Origin: Nitrososphaerota archaeon
GTDB lineage: Archaea; Thermoproteota; Nitrososphaeria; Nitrososphaerales; JACQRY01
Assembly (NCBI GenBank): GCA_016184315.1
Contig: JACPCU010000012.1
Span: 1 to 64,000, forward strand
Direction: 5' to 3'
DNA length: 64,000 nt
Made by a program: the position numbers and the translations under genes. Below are positions 36,624 to 46,774 of the stretch, one piece after another. The notes under the pieces were generated by a model. It ran no database searches, was not told where the DNA came from, and was given only the letters and a program-made list of their open reading frames with translations. Position 1 is the first letter of the stretch. Each line of letters begins with the position of its first letter.

Positions 36624-38302
36624 TTGGTGGTTGTAACTGGCGCATATTTCACTACTGGGTTTTCGAGGTGCCTGCGGATCAGGGTGTGGCTCAAGTATGC
36701 TGAATCACCTCTCTCTTGGTAGTCGAGCCTATGATGAGAGCCTCTCGACTCCTTGCGGTTTAACGCTGAATAGCAAACCGATTCAGCTACGTCTAGCATG
36801 AACGAAAGCTGCAGAGCCCGGATTAGATCCGTGTTGAACACCTTCCCACTATCGTCGAGCTTTACTTTTCCAAATCTTTCCTTCAGCTCTGTTACCTTTG
36901 CGCAGGCAGTGGTCAGCCCTTTCTCCTCCCTGAATATCCCTACATGCGTCTCCATTGTCTTCTGGAGCTCTTCCCTTAGGTCAGCCATCCTTTCTCGTCC
37001 GTCTTCATTTCTCAAGATTCCGTCAAAGACTCGTTTCTCCTCGGCCAGGGCGAGCTGAGTAACAGAGGTAGTGGGTGAGTCTCCATAATGCTCGGCCAAA
37101 CTCGCCGCGTTCCTTCCTGCTTGAGCTCCGAAGACAAGGCATTCAGGTAAAGAGTTTGATCCTAGTCTATTTGCGCCATTTATGCTTACGCATGCAGCTT
37201 CACCTGCGGCGAAGAGACCCTGAATTTCTGTTTCACTTCTCATGTTGGTGTTGACTCCGCCCATAAAATAGTGAACCCCAGGCCTTACAGGGATAGGGGT
37301 CTTCGATGGATCTATCCCTCCGAACTTGAGTGCAAGTTCTTTGATGAACGGAAGCTTTTGATCGATCACTTCACCGCCCAGATGAGTAAGGTCGAGAAGC
37401 ACATGCGGACCATATCTGCCATCAATCCCTCTACCTGCCCCTATCTCCTTCATTATGGCGCGCGATACCATATCTCTGGGACCAAGTTCCATTTTTTGCG
37501 GCAGGTAACTTCTCAGAAACCTCTCACCATCTTTGTTCAAAAGATAGCCACCCTCGCCTCTTGCCGCCTCAGTCATCAGGATTCCTGAGCCTGGGAGGAG
37601 AGTCGGATGGTATTGGACGAACTCCATATCCTTCAAAGATACTCCCGCCCTATAAGCCAAGGCCATCCCATCCCCCGTGTTGACGACGCCGTTCGTTGTG
37701 AACTCGTATATCCTCCCTGCCCCTCCTGTCGCGATTATCGCAGCGTTGCATGAGATGATCCCCATGTTCCCTGATGTCAGGTCAATAGCTGTGACGCCGA
37801 CGAGCCTTCCTTGTTCAACTAGGAGAGAGGTTACGAACCATTCGTCAAGTCTGTTGATATTATCATACTTCATGCTTGTTTGAAACAGAGTGTGCAGGAG
37901 GTGGAAACCTGTCTTATCTGCTGCAAAGATAGTTCTTTTCACACTCATGCCGCCGAATGATCTTACTGCTAGCTTACCATCTGATTCCCGACTCCAAGGG
38001 CACCCCCAATGCTCTGTCTGGACTGCTTCCTTGGCTGCCTCTCTTACAAAGAATTCCACCGCATCCTGATCGGCTAGGAAGTCGCTTCCTTTGACAGTGT
38101 CATACGCATGTAGGTCAAGTGTATCTCCTCCTTTGATAGCAGCCGCCATCCCTCCTTCTGCAGATACGGTGTGGCTTCGCATCGGATAGACCTTGGAGAT
38201 AACAGTCACCTGAAGCTTCCCGCTCTTGGCTGCCTCTATGGCAGCCCTCAGCCCAGCTGCTCCTCCACCTATGATAAGAACATCAGAATGGAATGTTTCT
38301 AT
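36596..38302 (-). CDS. sdhA: Succinate dehydrogenase/fumarate reductase flavoprotein subunit (start codon unclear)
   Basis: The track ORF begins at 38209, but the in-frame upstream sequence reads IETFHSDVLIIGGGAAGLRAAIEAAKSGKLQ (FAD-binding motif). No ATG/GTG/TTG lies between the upstream stop and this motif. Confidence 0.88.
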   Translation of the reverse strand: METFHSDVLIIGGGAAGLRAAIEAAKSGKLQVTVISKVYPMRSHTVSAEGGMAAAIKGGDTLDLHAYDTVKGSDFLADQDAVEFFVREAAKEAVQTEHWGCPWSRESDGKLAVRSFGGMSVKRTIFAADKTGFHLLHTLFQTSMKYDNINRLDEWFVTSLLVEQGRLVGVTAIDLTSGNMGIISCNAAIIATGGAGRIYEFTTNGVVNTGDGMALAYRAGVSLKDMEFVQYHPTLLPGSGILMTEAARGEGGYLLNKDGERFLRSYLPQKMELGPRDMVSRAIMKEIGAGRGIDGRYGPHVLLDLTHLGGEVIDQKLPFIKELALKFGGIDPSKTPIPVRPGVHYFMGGVNTNMRSETEIQGLFAAGEAACVSINGANRLGSNSLPECLVFGAQAGRNAASLAEHYGDSPTTSVTQLALAEEKRVFDGILRNEDGRERMADLREELQKTMETHVGIFREEKGLTTACAKVTELKERFGKVKLDDSGKVFNTDLIRALQLSFMLDVAESVCYSALNRKESRGSHHRLDYQERGDSAYLSHTLIRRHLENPVVKYAPVTTTKWKPEKREY

Positions 38303-38612
38303 TAGAAGTCGCCTCCCTTATAGTGATTACTTGAAGGTAGTAGATCGTTTGATTTTCATATAAAAGTGAAATAATGAACCTGTTCTCACCATGATCTTAA
38401 TAACTGGAATCATTTCCTTCTACACTATTGCATCAAATTGACGTGGTTGATATTTATTTCGCCAACTTTGATTTGACGATGTCGTCACCGGGTCAAGTTG
38501 ACCATCGCCAGATGAGTAAAAGTTTTGTAAATCTTTTGGTGACTTGGGGCAAGATATTGAATAACGGAACTTTAGAAAGACATAAATATTTTTCAGGTAG
38601 ACTGGGCTTTCT

Positions 38613-39005
38613 ATGTCTTCATCAACATCATTGGAAGATATGGGAAAAAATCTAGAGAGTCTCAAAGAAGAACTAGCAATACATACGGCATACACTTCGG
38701 CTGTCGCCATAGACAGCGCAGGACTTCACGACCTTTCCGAGGCCCTTGGACAGGGAAGGGAAGTTCCCCATGGCCTGGATAGAATCAAGAGAGTCAATAA
38801 GATTGTGAACCTGACTACATGGCCAGAGGATCTGAAAAGCAGGTCTCTTGAATTGAAGAACATCCTATCTGACATGATCGCTGCCTTTGACGAAGAGAAG
38901 AAAGAAAAGATCAGGGAGTTAGCACCGATGCTACATTCTTCATACCATCGGCTTTGCAACGGGTTCTACGACTGGCTGTTAAAGAGAAACACTGGAAAAT
39001 CATAA
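38613..39005 (+). CDS. Conserved hypothetical helical protein (130 aa)
   Basis: Intact ORF in otherwise open intergenic space; no recognised domain. Confidence 0.5.
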   Translation: MSSSTSLEDMGKNLESLKEELAIHTAYTSAVAIDSAGLHDLSEALGQGREVPHGLDRIKRVNKIVNLTTWPEDLKSRSLELKNILSDMIAAFDEEKKEKIRELAPMLHSSYHRLCNGFYDWLLKRNTGKS

Positions 39006-39122
39006 GCGTCGCGCAGACTCCGTGAAGAAATACTGTCAAGCCTTAGTGACACACCCAGTTAGTGAATACTTCGCATCGGGGGGAACCAAGTTATCTATTA
39101 CATATGCAAATGACTGAGCTAA

Positions 39123-40121
39123 TCAATCTTCGATCAGATAGTCACCCAATACGTCAGTCATAGCGAGGAGCGTCTGAGACGGACTGGAACCCATCGGCAT
39201 AATCACCAGCTGATCGACACCGATTTCCGCAAATTCGTCGATTCTCTTCCTGCAATACTTTGGCGTGCCCGCCACAGCAAATTCGTCGATCAAACGGTCT
39301 AGCAAATCCGGAAAGGCGGACGCGAGCTGTTGTTTCTTCACGGCTTCAGTCGCTTCTGCAACATCTTCTGGATCTATTCCGCTAGCTTCCGCTATGATCT
39401 TGAAGTAAGGCTGGGCAAGGAAGGTCGTAAGCCATTTCTTGCATTTTTCTTTCGCTTGACGCGAATCTTCAGAGGCAGAAAGGAGAACAAATGACGTTGT
39501 CTTAACATCCTTGACGTCTCTTCCCGCTTTGATCGCGCCCTCTCGGAGCCAGTTCATGGCTTCTTTCACGTAGCTGACGGAGCCTCCAGCCGTAGTTACC
39601 AGCCCGTCGCAAAGCTCGCCCGCCATGCGTACCATTGTATGGCCAATACCGCCCAAGTAGATTGGAACCCTTGTTCCTCCGTCAAAACCCAGTTTGAGCT
39701 TATCTACATGGATGGTTTTCCCTTTGTACGTTAATTCTTCACCGGAAAGAATCTTACGAACCACGAAAATCAATTCTCTAAGACGCGTTACATTATCTCC
39801 GAGAGGTCCGCCGAGAAGAGACACCTGAGGTCGGACAGCAGCGCCCAATCCGAGGATGAACCTATCGCCTGCCAATTCACGGAGTGTAGCAAGGCTCATC
39901 GCGTAAGTGGCTGCATGACGCGTGTAAGCATTTGCTGTGCCCGCAGCCACCTTAATCTTCCTAGTCGACATTGAGACAGCAGTCATGCAAACAACAAGCT
40001 CCCTAAGACAATAATGATCAGCTAACCATACAGATCTTAATCCCTTCCTCTCCGCTATCTTCGCGCATTCCAACAACTCGACAATGGAGGCGTCACCAGT
40101 ATAACCAACCCCGAGCTCCAT
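39123..40121 (-). CDS. LLM-class (F420-dependent type) oxidoreductase
   Basis: 332 aa; MELGVGYTGDASIVELLECAKIAERKGLRSVWLADHY. Confidence 0.88.
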   Translation of the reverse strand: MELGVGYTGDASIVELLECAKIAERKGLRSVWLADHYCLRELVVCMTAVSMSTRKIKVAAGTANAYTRHAATYAMSLATLRELAGDRFILGLGAAVRPQVSLLGGPLGDNVTRLRELIFVVRKILSGEELTYKGKTIHVDKLKLGFDGGTRVPIYLGGIGHTMVRMAGELCDGLVTTAGGSVSYVKEAMNWLREGAIKAGRDVKDVKTTSFVLLSASEDSRQAKEKCKKWLTTFLAQPYFKIIAEASGIDPEDVAEATEAVKKQQLASAFPDLLDRLIDEFAVAGTPKYCRKRIDEFAEIGVDQLVIMPMGSSPSQTLLAMTDVLGDYLIED

Positions 40122-40294
40122 GTTTGAAGCTAGATCCCTAGATCAAATAACTATTGTTACATGGTTGCACCGCTGTCTTTTTTCTTCACAGTCAAAGAGA
40201 CATGATCGCCACACAGCCGCCACGGCTCGCCTAGAATCTTCGCGCCTAACATCACGTTAAACTCTTAAGCCTTAGCCTACAATAAACCGGTTCA

Positions 40295-41416
40295 ATGGAT
40301 CTCACAGTCTTACGGCAACGCCTCTCGAATGTGCGAAAGGAAATTCGCCACAGAAAACTGGACGCTGCTATAATCACATCATGGGAGAGCGTCTATTATC
40401 TGACCGGAGTTCGACCAATACAATACTTCACCCGGAGTTATGACCCTATGCCACTAGTAGTCCCAGCCGAAGAAGACTTGGAACCAGTCTTTTTCCCTTC
40501 TGCAATGTTCGGGATGGCAGCCAAGCTTGAGCACACGCATCTTCAAGACATAAGACCTCTCAACACCCTAGAACTTTGGGTACGCGTTTGCGAACTCCTT
40601 TCTGAATGGAAATGTAAGCGTCTGGGGATCGAATCAAGATGTTTGTCGCAGTACCATGTTGAGTCGGTAAAGATGCGTCTGAGCAATCTCAGTCTAGTTG
40701 ACGTAACAGACATTGTGGAATGCTTAAGAATGGTCAAGACAGCTGATGAGCTGGACAACCTTAGAAAAGCCTCGGATATCACGAACTCAACAGCCAAGGC
40801 GGTAGTAGACTATCTCAGGCCCGGCGAAACGGAGATGGATGTAGCTCGACGGATCATCCAGCTTGTCGCCGAGTTTGGCGGGGAGGACGTCAGCTTTCAT
40901 CCCCAAGTGTTCTCTGGAAGAAGGGGATACTTGTTGAACATATCCTCATCAGAAACAAAAAGGCTTGAGAAAGGCGAAATCGTTCTTCTTGACTACGGAG
41001 CTGTCTACAGAGGATACAGGACGGATATTACGAGGGCGTATGTCTTAGGGCCTCCCAGCTCCAAGCATATTGAAGTCAGCAAGAAGGTGGTGAAGATAGT
41101 GCAAGACACTGTCAACTACGTGCGGCCGGGTCTCAAAGCTTCAGACATTCATGCATTCGCACTGCAAAAATTCAGGGAAGTCGGATATGGGGATTACTGC
41201 AAACATTACACAGGACACGGATTGGGACTAGCCTTGGAGAAACCCATCCTCATCGAGTCCGACAACACGCAGATCAGAGAAAACATGGTTCTGGCTATTG
41301 AGCAAGGCATCTACTTCCCAGACTTCGGTATTAGGTACGAAGACAACATAATAGTTGGAAGAGACCAAGTCGAAAACATGAACAGCATTCCGCTGGAACT
41401 GGTTCAAATAGGCTAA
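40295..41416 (+). CDS. M24-family aminopeptidase (Xaa-Pro dipeptidase-like)
   Basis: 373 aa; KGEIVLLDYGAVYRGYRTDITRAYVLG, YTGHGLGLALEKP, EDNIIV. Confidence 0.92.
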   Translation: MDLTVLRQRLSNVRKEIRHRKLDAAIITSWESVYYLTGVRPIQYFTRSYDPMPLVVPAEEDLEPVFFPSAMFGMAAKLEHTHLQDIRPLNTLELWVRVCELLSEWKCKRLGIESRCLSQYHVESVKMRLSNLSLVDVTDIVECLRMVKTADELDNLRKASDITNSTAKAVVDYLRPGETEMDVARRIIQLVAEFGGEDVSFHPQVFSGRRGYLLNISSSETKRLEKGEIVLLDYGAVYRGYRTDITRAYVLGPPSSKHIEVSKKVVKIVQDTVNYVRPGLKASDIHAFALQKFREVGYGDYCKHYTGHGLGLALEKPILIESDNTQIRENMVLAIEQGIYFPDFGIRYEDNIIVGRDQVENMNSIPLELVQIG

Positions 41417-41560
41417 TGTTTCAAACAAGGTTTAGAGATAGCTGACCTATAATCGGCGACAACTAATAAGCCCTTATTCACAATGCAAACTTTATTCCGA
41501 CCCTGAGTCTGTACGGATAAGCTCAAAAGCAATGACAAACTCGCTGAGTACTTATCAGAT

Positions 41561-42574
41561 CTATCGTAGAGGCGCCACAACCTCTCTTCCTAGCACCTTT
41601 ATGTACGACGACATGTCAGGGAATTCAAAGGTTGAGAACATGATTTGCGAAAGACCAGTGGTCTTGACGAGATCCTCGAGCTTGGAGACGCAAGAAGACG
41701 GTTGACCTGCTACCACCAGATAATCCATGATATTGTCGCTCACTGAGGCAGCATGCTTGGCGCGTAGTTTCCCATGTTCGTAATAGTCGTACTCCTTTGC
41801 CATCCTGTCTATGTACTCCATAAGATCCTTGGGCAGATGCTTTCTGAACGAGTCGTCCTTGGCATATCTAGCCAGACCGTTGGCCTTAGTCGCGGCGGCA
41901 CCCCGAATCATTTCTCTAGCCTTAGCTTCGTCTCGGTCAGGGTAACAGATTACTCTCAGCCAAACGTCAAGATCTTCCATACTTCTCCCTACGCTCCTAA
42001 CACCTTCTTCAAGCTGTCCCATTGCCCATTCGACAAATTCAGCATGGGCACCGACATTGACAATCACTCCATCGGCAACCTCAGCAGCTAATCTGAGGGA
42101 TCTAGGACCAGTAGAAGCTATGTAGATGGGGATCTTCCGCTTGCACCACGCAAGCTTGATCTTCTTGTTGCCAACCAACACATCCTCCCCTCCCAACAGT
42201 TTCCTAATATTCAGAACTGCGTTCTTGAGTTCTTGAAGGCTGGCGGGAGCCCTGTGAAGAGTGTGTATGGCGCTGTCGCCAACTCCCATTCCAAGCACCA
42301 CTCTCCCCGGCGAAAGTTCATCTAGACTGGCAATGGTGCTAGCTGTGACGCTGATGTCCCTAGTTATTGGGTTGGTCACTCCGGGCCCCAGACGGACAGT
42401 GCGAGTTCTCTCCAACGCTAGAGTAAGGCAAACGTAGACGTCGCGCCATATTAGCTGAGAGTCAGAAAGCCACACAATGCCGTCGAAGCCTTCCTCCTCT
42501 GCAAGTTGCGGATACTTGGCTATTGTTAGCGACTGTTCCCGCGTCTGGAAACCAATACCAGCTTTTAGGTTCAA
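41561..42574 (-). CDS. LLM-class (F420-dependent type) oxidoreductase
   Basis: 337 aa, close paralog of 13989..14999 (shared LGMGVGDSA.HTL.R.PASL). Confidence 0.88.
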   Translation of the reverse strand: MNLKAGIGFQTREQSLTIAKYPQLAEEEGFDGIVWLSDSQLIWRDVYVCLTLALERTRTVRLGPGVTNPITRDISVTASTIASLDELSPGRVVLGMGVGDSAIHTLHRAPASLQELKNAVLNIRKLLGGEDVLVGNKKIKLAWCKRKIPIYIASTGPRSLRLAAEVADGVIVNVGAHAEFVEWAMGQLEEGVRSVGRSMEDLDVWLRVICYPDRDEAKAREMIRGAAATKANGLARYAKDDSFRKHLPKDLMEYIDRMAKEYDYYEHGKLRAKHAASVSDNIMDYLVVAGQPSSCVSKLEDLVKTTGLSQIMFSTFEFPDMSSYIKVLGREVVAPLR

Positions 42575-42673
42575 GGTCTCGACTCCTACACAACACCCCT
42601 ATTTATGCCTAAGCACGATTTTTTATGTTTATACGAAAATATTTTCTATTTTTATTGAATCAAGTTAAGGAAT

Positions 42674-43960
42674 ATGTTATTCTTCACCATTTTACATTTG
42701 ACAATAGGAATTATTAAATATGAGATGCGGTGTTGCTCGTCATCCATGGATCTTAGTAGAATCGGTCTTGGACTGTCCTTACTGGCTCTAGTTTCAGCTG
42801 TCGGGTCTATTGCCTATGTCAACCAAACTCTCGGAGGCATCCCCTCCCAGCTTTCCACGATAGAAAACAATCAAAAACAATCAGAACAAAGACTGGCTGC
42901 AATAGAAGCTGCTCAGAAACAAACCGAACAGAATATTCGGGGAGTAGCAGCAGCGACAGGCGTACCATTGGGCGAAACCGAAGCTCTTCAGCGACAAATC
43001 GACTTCAGAAAACTCATCACGGATGCTGAGCGGGAAGGAAAAGTCGTCTTCTATGCGCTAAGTCAAGACGTCCCACCTGCGCTGGCCAAAGCCTTTCAAA
43101 GCAAATACCCCAAGATCACAGTCGACTACTTAGGCGGGCATGGAGCAACCCTCGCAAAGAAATTCAGGGACGAGACTTCCGCGGGTGTTCCTTCTGCAGA
43201 CGTGATCAACCTCAGCGCCGACATGCCTCCGTTGAAAAAGGACGGTCTCCTTCTGAAGTATTCACCACCTGAAGTGTCCATCTATCCTTCAGAGCTCAAA
43301 GATCCGGATGGATACTATGCCTCTCTCAGACAAACCTTGACAGGAGTGGTGGCATACAACACGAAGGTCATTCCTAAAGATCAAGCTCCCAAGACATGGG
43401 ATGACCTGCTGGATCCAAAGTGGAAGGGCAAGATCGGCATACCTGATGGGAAGCTTGGAGGTGGGAACCTTGTGTGGTTAATGGCACGATACGTGCAACT
43501 TGGTGAAAATGAGGCAACATTCAAAGTGTGGCTTCAGAGGTTTGCTGCCAATCAACCACGAATAGTTTCAGGTGGATCAGGGAACATAGAGCCTCTGCTA
43601 GTTGTAGGAGAATTTCCAATAGCCATAGCTAATCCCCATAATATAGAGCAGTCAAAGCAGCAAGGGGCACCGGTTGACTGGGTTCCTAGTATTCGGGCTG
43701 TTAAGGAGGTCTACTGGATTGGCCTTTCGAAGACAGCATCTCATCCTAACGCAGCAAAGTTATTCCTCAGCTGGGCCCTTGGAGATGAAGGGCAAAGAGT
43801 TTTGGCCGGCATAAACCACATTCCTTCAAGACCTGGGATTCCTCCAGAACTTAAGACCTTGGCTGGAGAAGGATATGCCTTCATATCCTCAGAGTACAGG
43901 GATTCCCATGACGCCCAGTTCAGAAAACTCTTCGAAGACATAGTACTAGGACAAAAATAA
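42674..43960 (+). CDS. Iron(III)-type ABC transporter substrate-binding protein with N-terminal TM and coiled-coil tether; start possibly about 42746
   Basis: GLGLSLLALVSAVGSIAYVNQTLGGI... coiled coil, then EGKVVFYALSQDVPPALAKAFQSKYPKITVDYL. Confidence 0.85.
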   Translation: MLFFTILHLTIGIIKYEMRCCSSSMDLSRIGLGLSLLALVSAVGSIAYVNQTLGGIPSQLSTIENNQKQSEQRLAAIEAAQKQTEQNIRGVAAATGVPLGETEALQRQIDFRKLITDAEREGKVVFYALSQDVPPALAKAFQSKYPKITVDYLGGHGATLAKKFRDETSAGVPSADVINLSADMPPLKKDGLLLKYSPPEVSIYPSELKDPDGYYASLRQTLTGVVAYNTKVIPKDQAPKTWDDLLDPKWKGKIGIPDGKLGGGNLVWLMARYVQLGENEATFKVWLQRFAANQPRIVSGGSGNIEPLLVVGEFPIAIANPHNIEQSKQQGAPVDWVPSIRAVKEVYWIGLSKTASHPNAAKLFLSWALGDEGQRVLAGINHIPSRPGIPPELKTLAGEGYAFISSEYRDSHDAQFRKLFEDIVLGQK

Positions 43961-44094
43961 TGTCATAGTCCCGAGAAGAAAATCCTCTTCGCGGGGGAGG
44001 AGCGAGCTCGCCAAGCCTGGCTATTGACATCAGGGGAGCTGTAGCCCTAATCCTTGTAGCGCTACTGGTTTTCCTAGTCGCGACCCCCATCACC

Positions 44095-45711
44095 ATGTTG
44101 ATTTACGGAAGCCTGAGGGCAAGCTCTCCACTGGATCCCCGCGGAGACCCACGTATCACGGCAGACAATTACATTAGAGTATTCACCGATCCAACCACTC
44201 TGTCCCTGCTGCAGAACACACTGGTGTACGCAGTGGCATCCACTCTAACCTCGCTGTTAGTTGGTACCTCTCTTGCGTGGCTCTTCGCTCGTACGAATGT
44301 GGGATTCAAACGATTCTTCGAGATCATCATTATAGTCCCGATCATGATCCCGCCTCTAGTGGCTGCCTTCTCGTGGATCTTTCTGCTGAGCCCAAACGTG
44401 GGTATCATAAATCATACGTTAAGATTTGTGCTAGGGCTCAAAGAGGCTCCACTGGACATTTTCTCGATCTGGGGAATGGTCTGGGTGTCAGGTCTGTATG
44501 GCGCGTCCTCAACATTTCTCCTAACGTCCGTTGCCTTTAACGCCATGGATCCATCTCTGGAAGAGGCTGCAAAGATCTCGGGCTCTGGAGTTGTATCTGC
44601 AGCCGCAAGAGTGACCTTCCCTATGATGGCTCCAGCAATACTGTCGGCAGCCGTCCTGCAATTCGTTCAGAGTGCAGAGGCCTTTGATGTCCCCGCTATC
44701 TTAGGCGCACCAAGATTTCTCGTCTACTCCACCGCCATACGATTCGCCCTAGAGGGTAAGACTACGCCTGACTACGGTCAAGCTACGGCCTACGCAATCA
44801 ACCTTCTCATTATTACTATCGTCGGGATATTCATCTACCAGCGTCTCACATCTTCCTCGAGAAAATTTGCCACGGTCACTGGGAAGGGGTACAGACCGGG
44901 GCTCATAGATTTGCATCGCTGGAAGTATGTGGTGATGGTGGTCATTATCTGCTATTTGACCCTGACTGTGGTTCTGCCGCTCGCCCTTGTCCTGTTCGCT
45001 TCTCTCCTGCCTTACTATGACGGAGTTAACGTAGAGGCGTTGTCGCGAATCTCTTTGGACCGATATGCAGCACTACTTGTCTATCCAAATTTCGACAGGG
45101 CGTTGAGAAACACCCTTTTCTTGGCTTTCTCGGTAGCCACTGTAACAGCGATACTTTCAGCGGTGATAGCGTACATTGCAGTCAAAACCAAGATTAGGGG
45201 TCGAGGAGCAATCGAAGGCCTCGCCACTGCACCTGTAGCTTTTCCAGCAGTTGTGTTCGGTTTGGCTTTGGTATGGACGTACCTAACGTTCAAGGTGGGG
45301 ATCTACGGGACCATCTGGATACTCTTTATAGCATATGTGACAAGGTTCCTTCCATACGGGGTGAGATTTACCTCTTCCAACATGATTCAGCTACACTCTG
45401 ATCTTGAGGAGGCCGCTCGAACATCAGGTGGATCCTTCGCACAGGTCTTTCTACGGGTAATCTTTCCTCTGACGATCCTTGGCTTCATCGCTGGATGGTT
45501 CTATGTCTTCATCCACTCAACGCGGGAGCTAGGTGCTTCTTTATTCCTTATGACTCATGGAAACGAGGTTCTCTCAACGGTTTTATTCGACTTCTGGTCT
45601 TTTGGAAGACTAACAGATGTTGCGGCCTTATCGGCGCTGCTAATATTTATCGGAGTCATCCCGTTCATATTCCTTCGTTTCGCGGGGAGAAGATTTGGAA
45701 GACTTACCTAA
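44095..45711 (+). CDS. Iron(III)-type ABC transporter permease (fused two-domain FbpB/ThiP-like)
   Basis: 538 aa; two permease modules (AAKISGSG..., EEAARTSGGS EAA-loop motifs); the true N-terminus lies upstream of the first ATG. Confidence 0.88.
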   Translation: MLIYGSLRASSPLDPRGDPRITADNYIRVFTDPTTLSLLQNTLVYAVASTLTSLLVGTSLAWLFARTNVGFKRFFEIIIIVPIMIPPLVAAFSWIFLLSPNVGIINHTLRFVLGLKEAPLDIFSIWGMVWVSGLYGASSTFLLTSVAFNAMDPSLEEAAKISGSGVVSAAARVTFPMMAPAILSAAVLQFVQSAEAFDVPAILGAPRFLVYSTAIRFALEGKTTPDYGQATAYAINLLIITIVGIFIYQRLTSSSRKFATVTGKGYRPGLIDLHRWKYVVMVVIICYLTLTVVLPLALVLFASLLPYYDGVNVEALSRISLDRYAALLVYPNFDRALRNTLFLAFSVATVTAILSAVIAYIAVKTKIRGRGAIEGLATAPVAFPAVVFGLALVWTYLTFKVGIYGTIWILFIAYVTRFLPYGVRFTSSNMIQLHSDLEEAARTSGGSFAQVFLRVIFPLTILGFIAGWFYVFIHSTRELGASLFLMTHGNEVLSTVLFDFWSFGRLTDVAALSALLIFIGVIPFIFLRFAGRRFGRLT

Positions 45712-45863
45712 CTCTAACAGATATCTTCTCCTAACCCAGATCTTCGTATTGCTCAGGAATGACCATAGTAATATCCCAGGAGCTAGTTTTGTTTGTCGAA
45801 AGAACCACATAGGGTTGGCTGAATCAATCTGTTTATTAGCGACTTGAGAAGAAGAGTAGAACC

Positions 45864-46727
45864 ATGTTCAAAGACCAATTAGATTCTGGCAGAATGCTCA
45901 TCTTCTCAGGAATTTGGGACACTCTATCAGCTAGGATCGTTGAGCACGCTGGGTTTGATGGCATTTGGATTGGTTCAATGACGACGACATCAAGCCTCAA
46001 CGCAGCCATGGATATAGGACTCCGATCAATGCGAGAACAGGTCGAGCTGGTGCACAAGATACGTGGTGTGACCAAACTACCCATTGTTGTCGATGGGGAA
46101 CAGGGAGGGGGTGAATCGGTTCAAGCGGCCTACTGGGTCAGGGAGTTTGAAAGAGCCGGGGCGGAAGGGATAATGTTCGAGGACAATCTTGCTACGCTCG
46201 GCAGCATCTATATCGAAGGCTCAAAATCTGAGCTCGAGCCCCTGGAAAGAGCTGTAGCAAAGATCAGAGCAGCCGTCGACGCTCGGTCAAACTCAAATTT
46301 CCAGATAATAGCACGGTCGAGCGCACAAAGCGTGTCGGGAATGGAGGAGCAGATCAAGAGGCTTAAAGCGTATAAGAAGGCCGGCGCCGACATAATCTGG
46401 GCCACTTCCAACAGTGCGGATACTCTAAGAACATACAGGAAGAATATCGAAGGACCTTTGTGGACCACGATTAATCCGGCTCATGCTGAACAGGCGAAGA
46501 TGAGCATCGGGGAGTTCAGAGGATGCGGTATACAAGTTCTCTGCTTTGAATCGTTCCTGTTTCTCGCATCCGTAAAAGCCAGCATGGAGACTGCAAAGGA
46601 ACTTAGGAACAAAGGCTCCGTGGTTCCATTGAAGGACAAGATCATGGATCTGAAGCAGTTCCTCGACTTTATGGGTTACACCAAGGTCAACGCCTTCGTT
46701 AAGAAATACGAATCAATGGACATTTAG
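45864..46727 (+). CDS. Isocitrate lyase/PEP mutase-superfamily protein
   Basis: 287 aa; GIWDTLSARIVEHAGFDGIWIGS, VDGEQGGGESVQAAYWVREFERAGAEGIMFED. Confidence 0.85.
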   Translation: MFKDQLDSGRMLIFSGIWDTLSARIVEHAGFDGIWIGSMTTTSSLNAAMDIGLRSMREQVELVHKIRGVTKLPIVVDGEQGGGESVQAAYWVREFERAGAEGIMFEDNLATLGSIYIEGSKSELEPLERAVAKIRAAVDARSNSNFQIIARSSAQSVSGMEEQIKRLKAYKKAGADIIWATSNSADTLRTYRKNIEGPLWTTINPAHAEQAKMSIGEFRGCGIQVLCFESFLFLASVKASMETAKELRNKGSVVPLKDKIMDLKQFLDFMGYTKVNAFVKKYESMDI

Positions 46728-46774
46728 AAGGATATACAAAATTGCAGCTGGGAAGGAAATTCCATGCTACTTGC

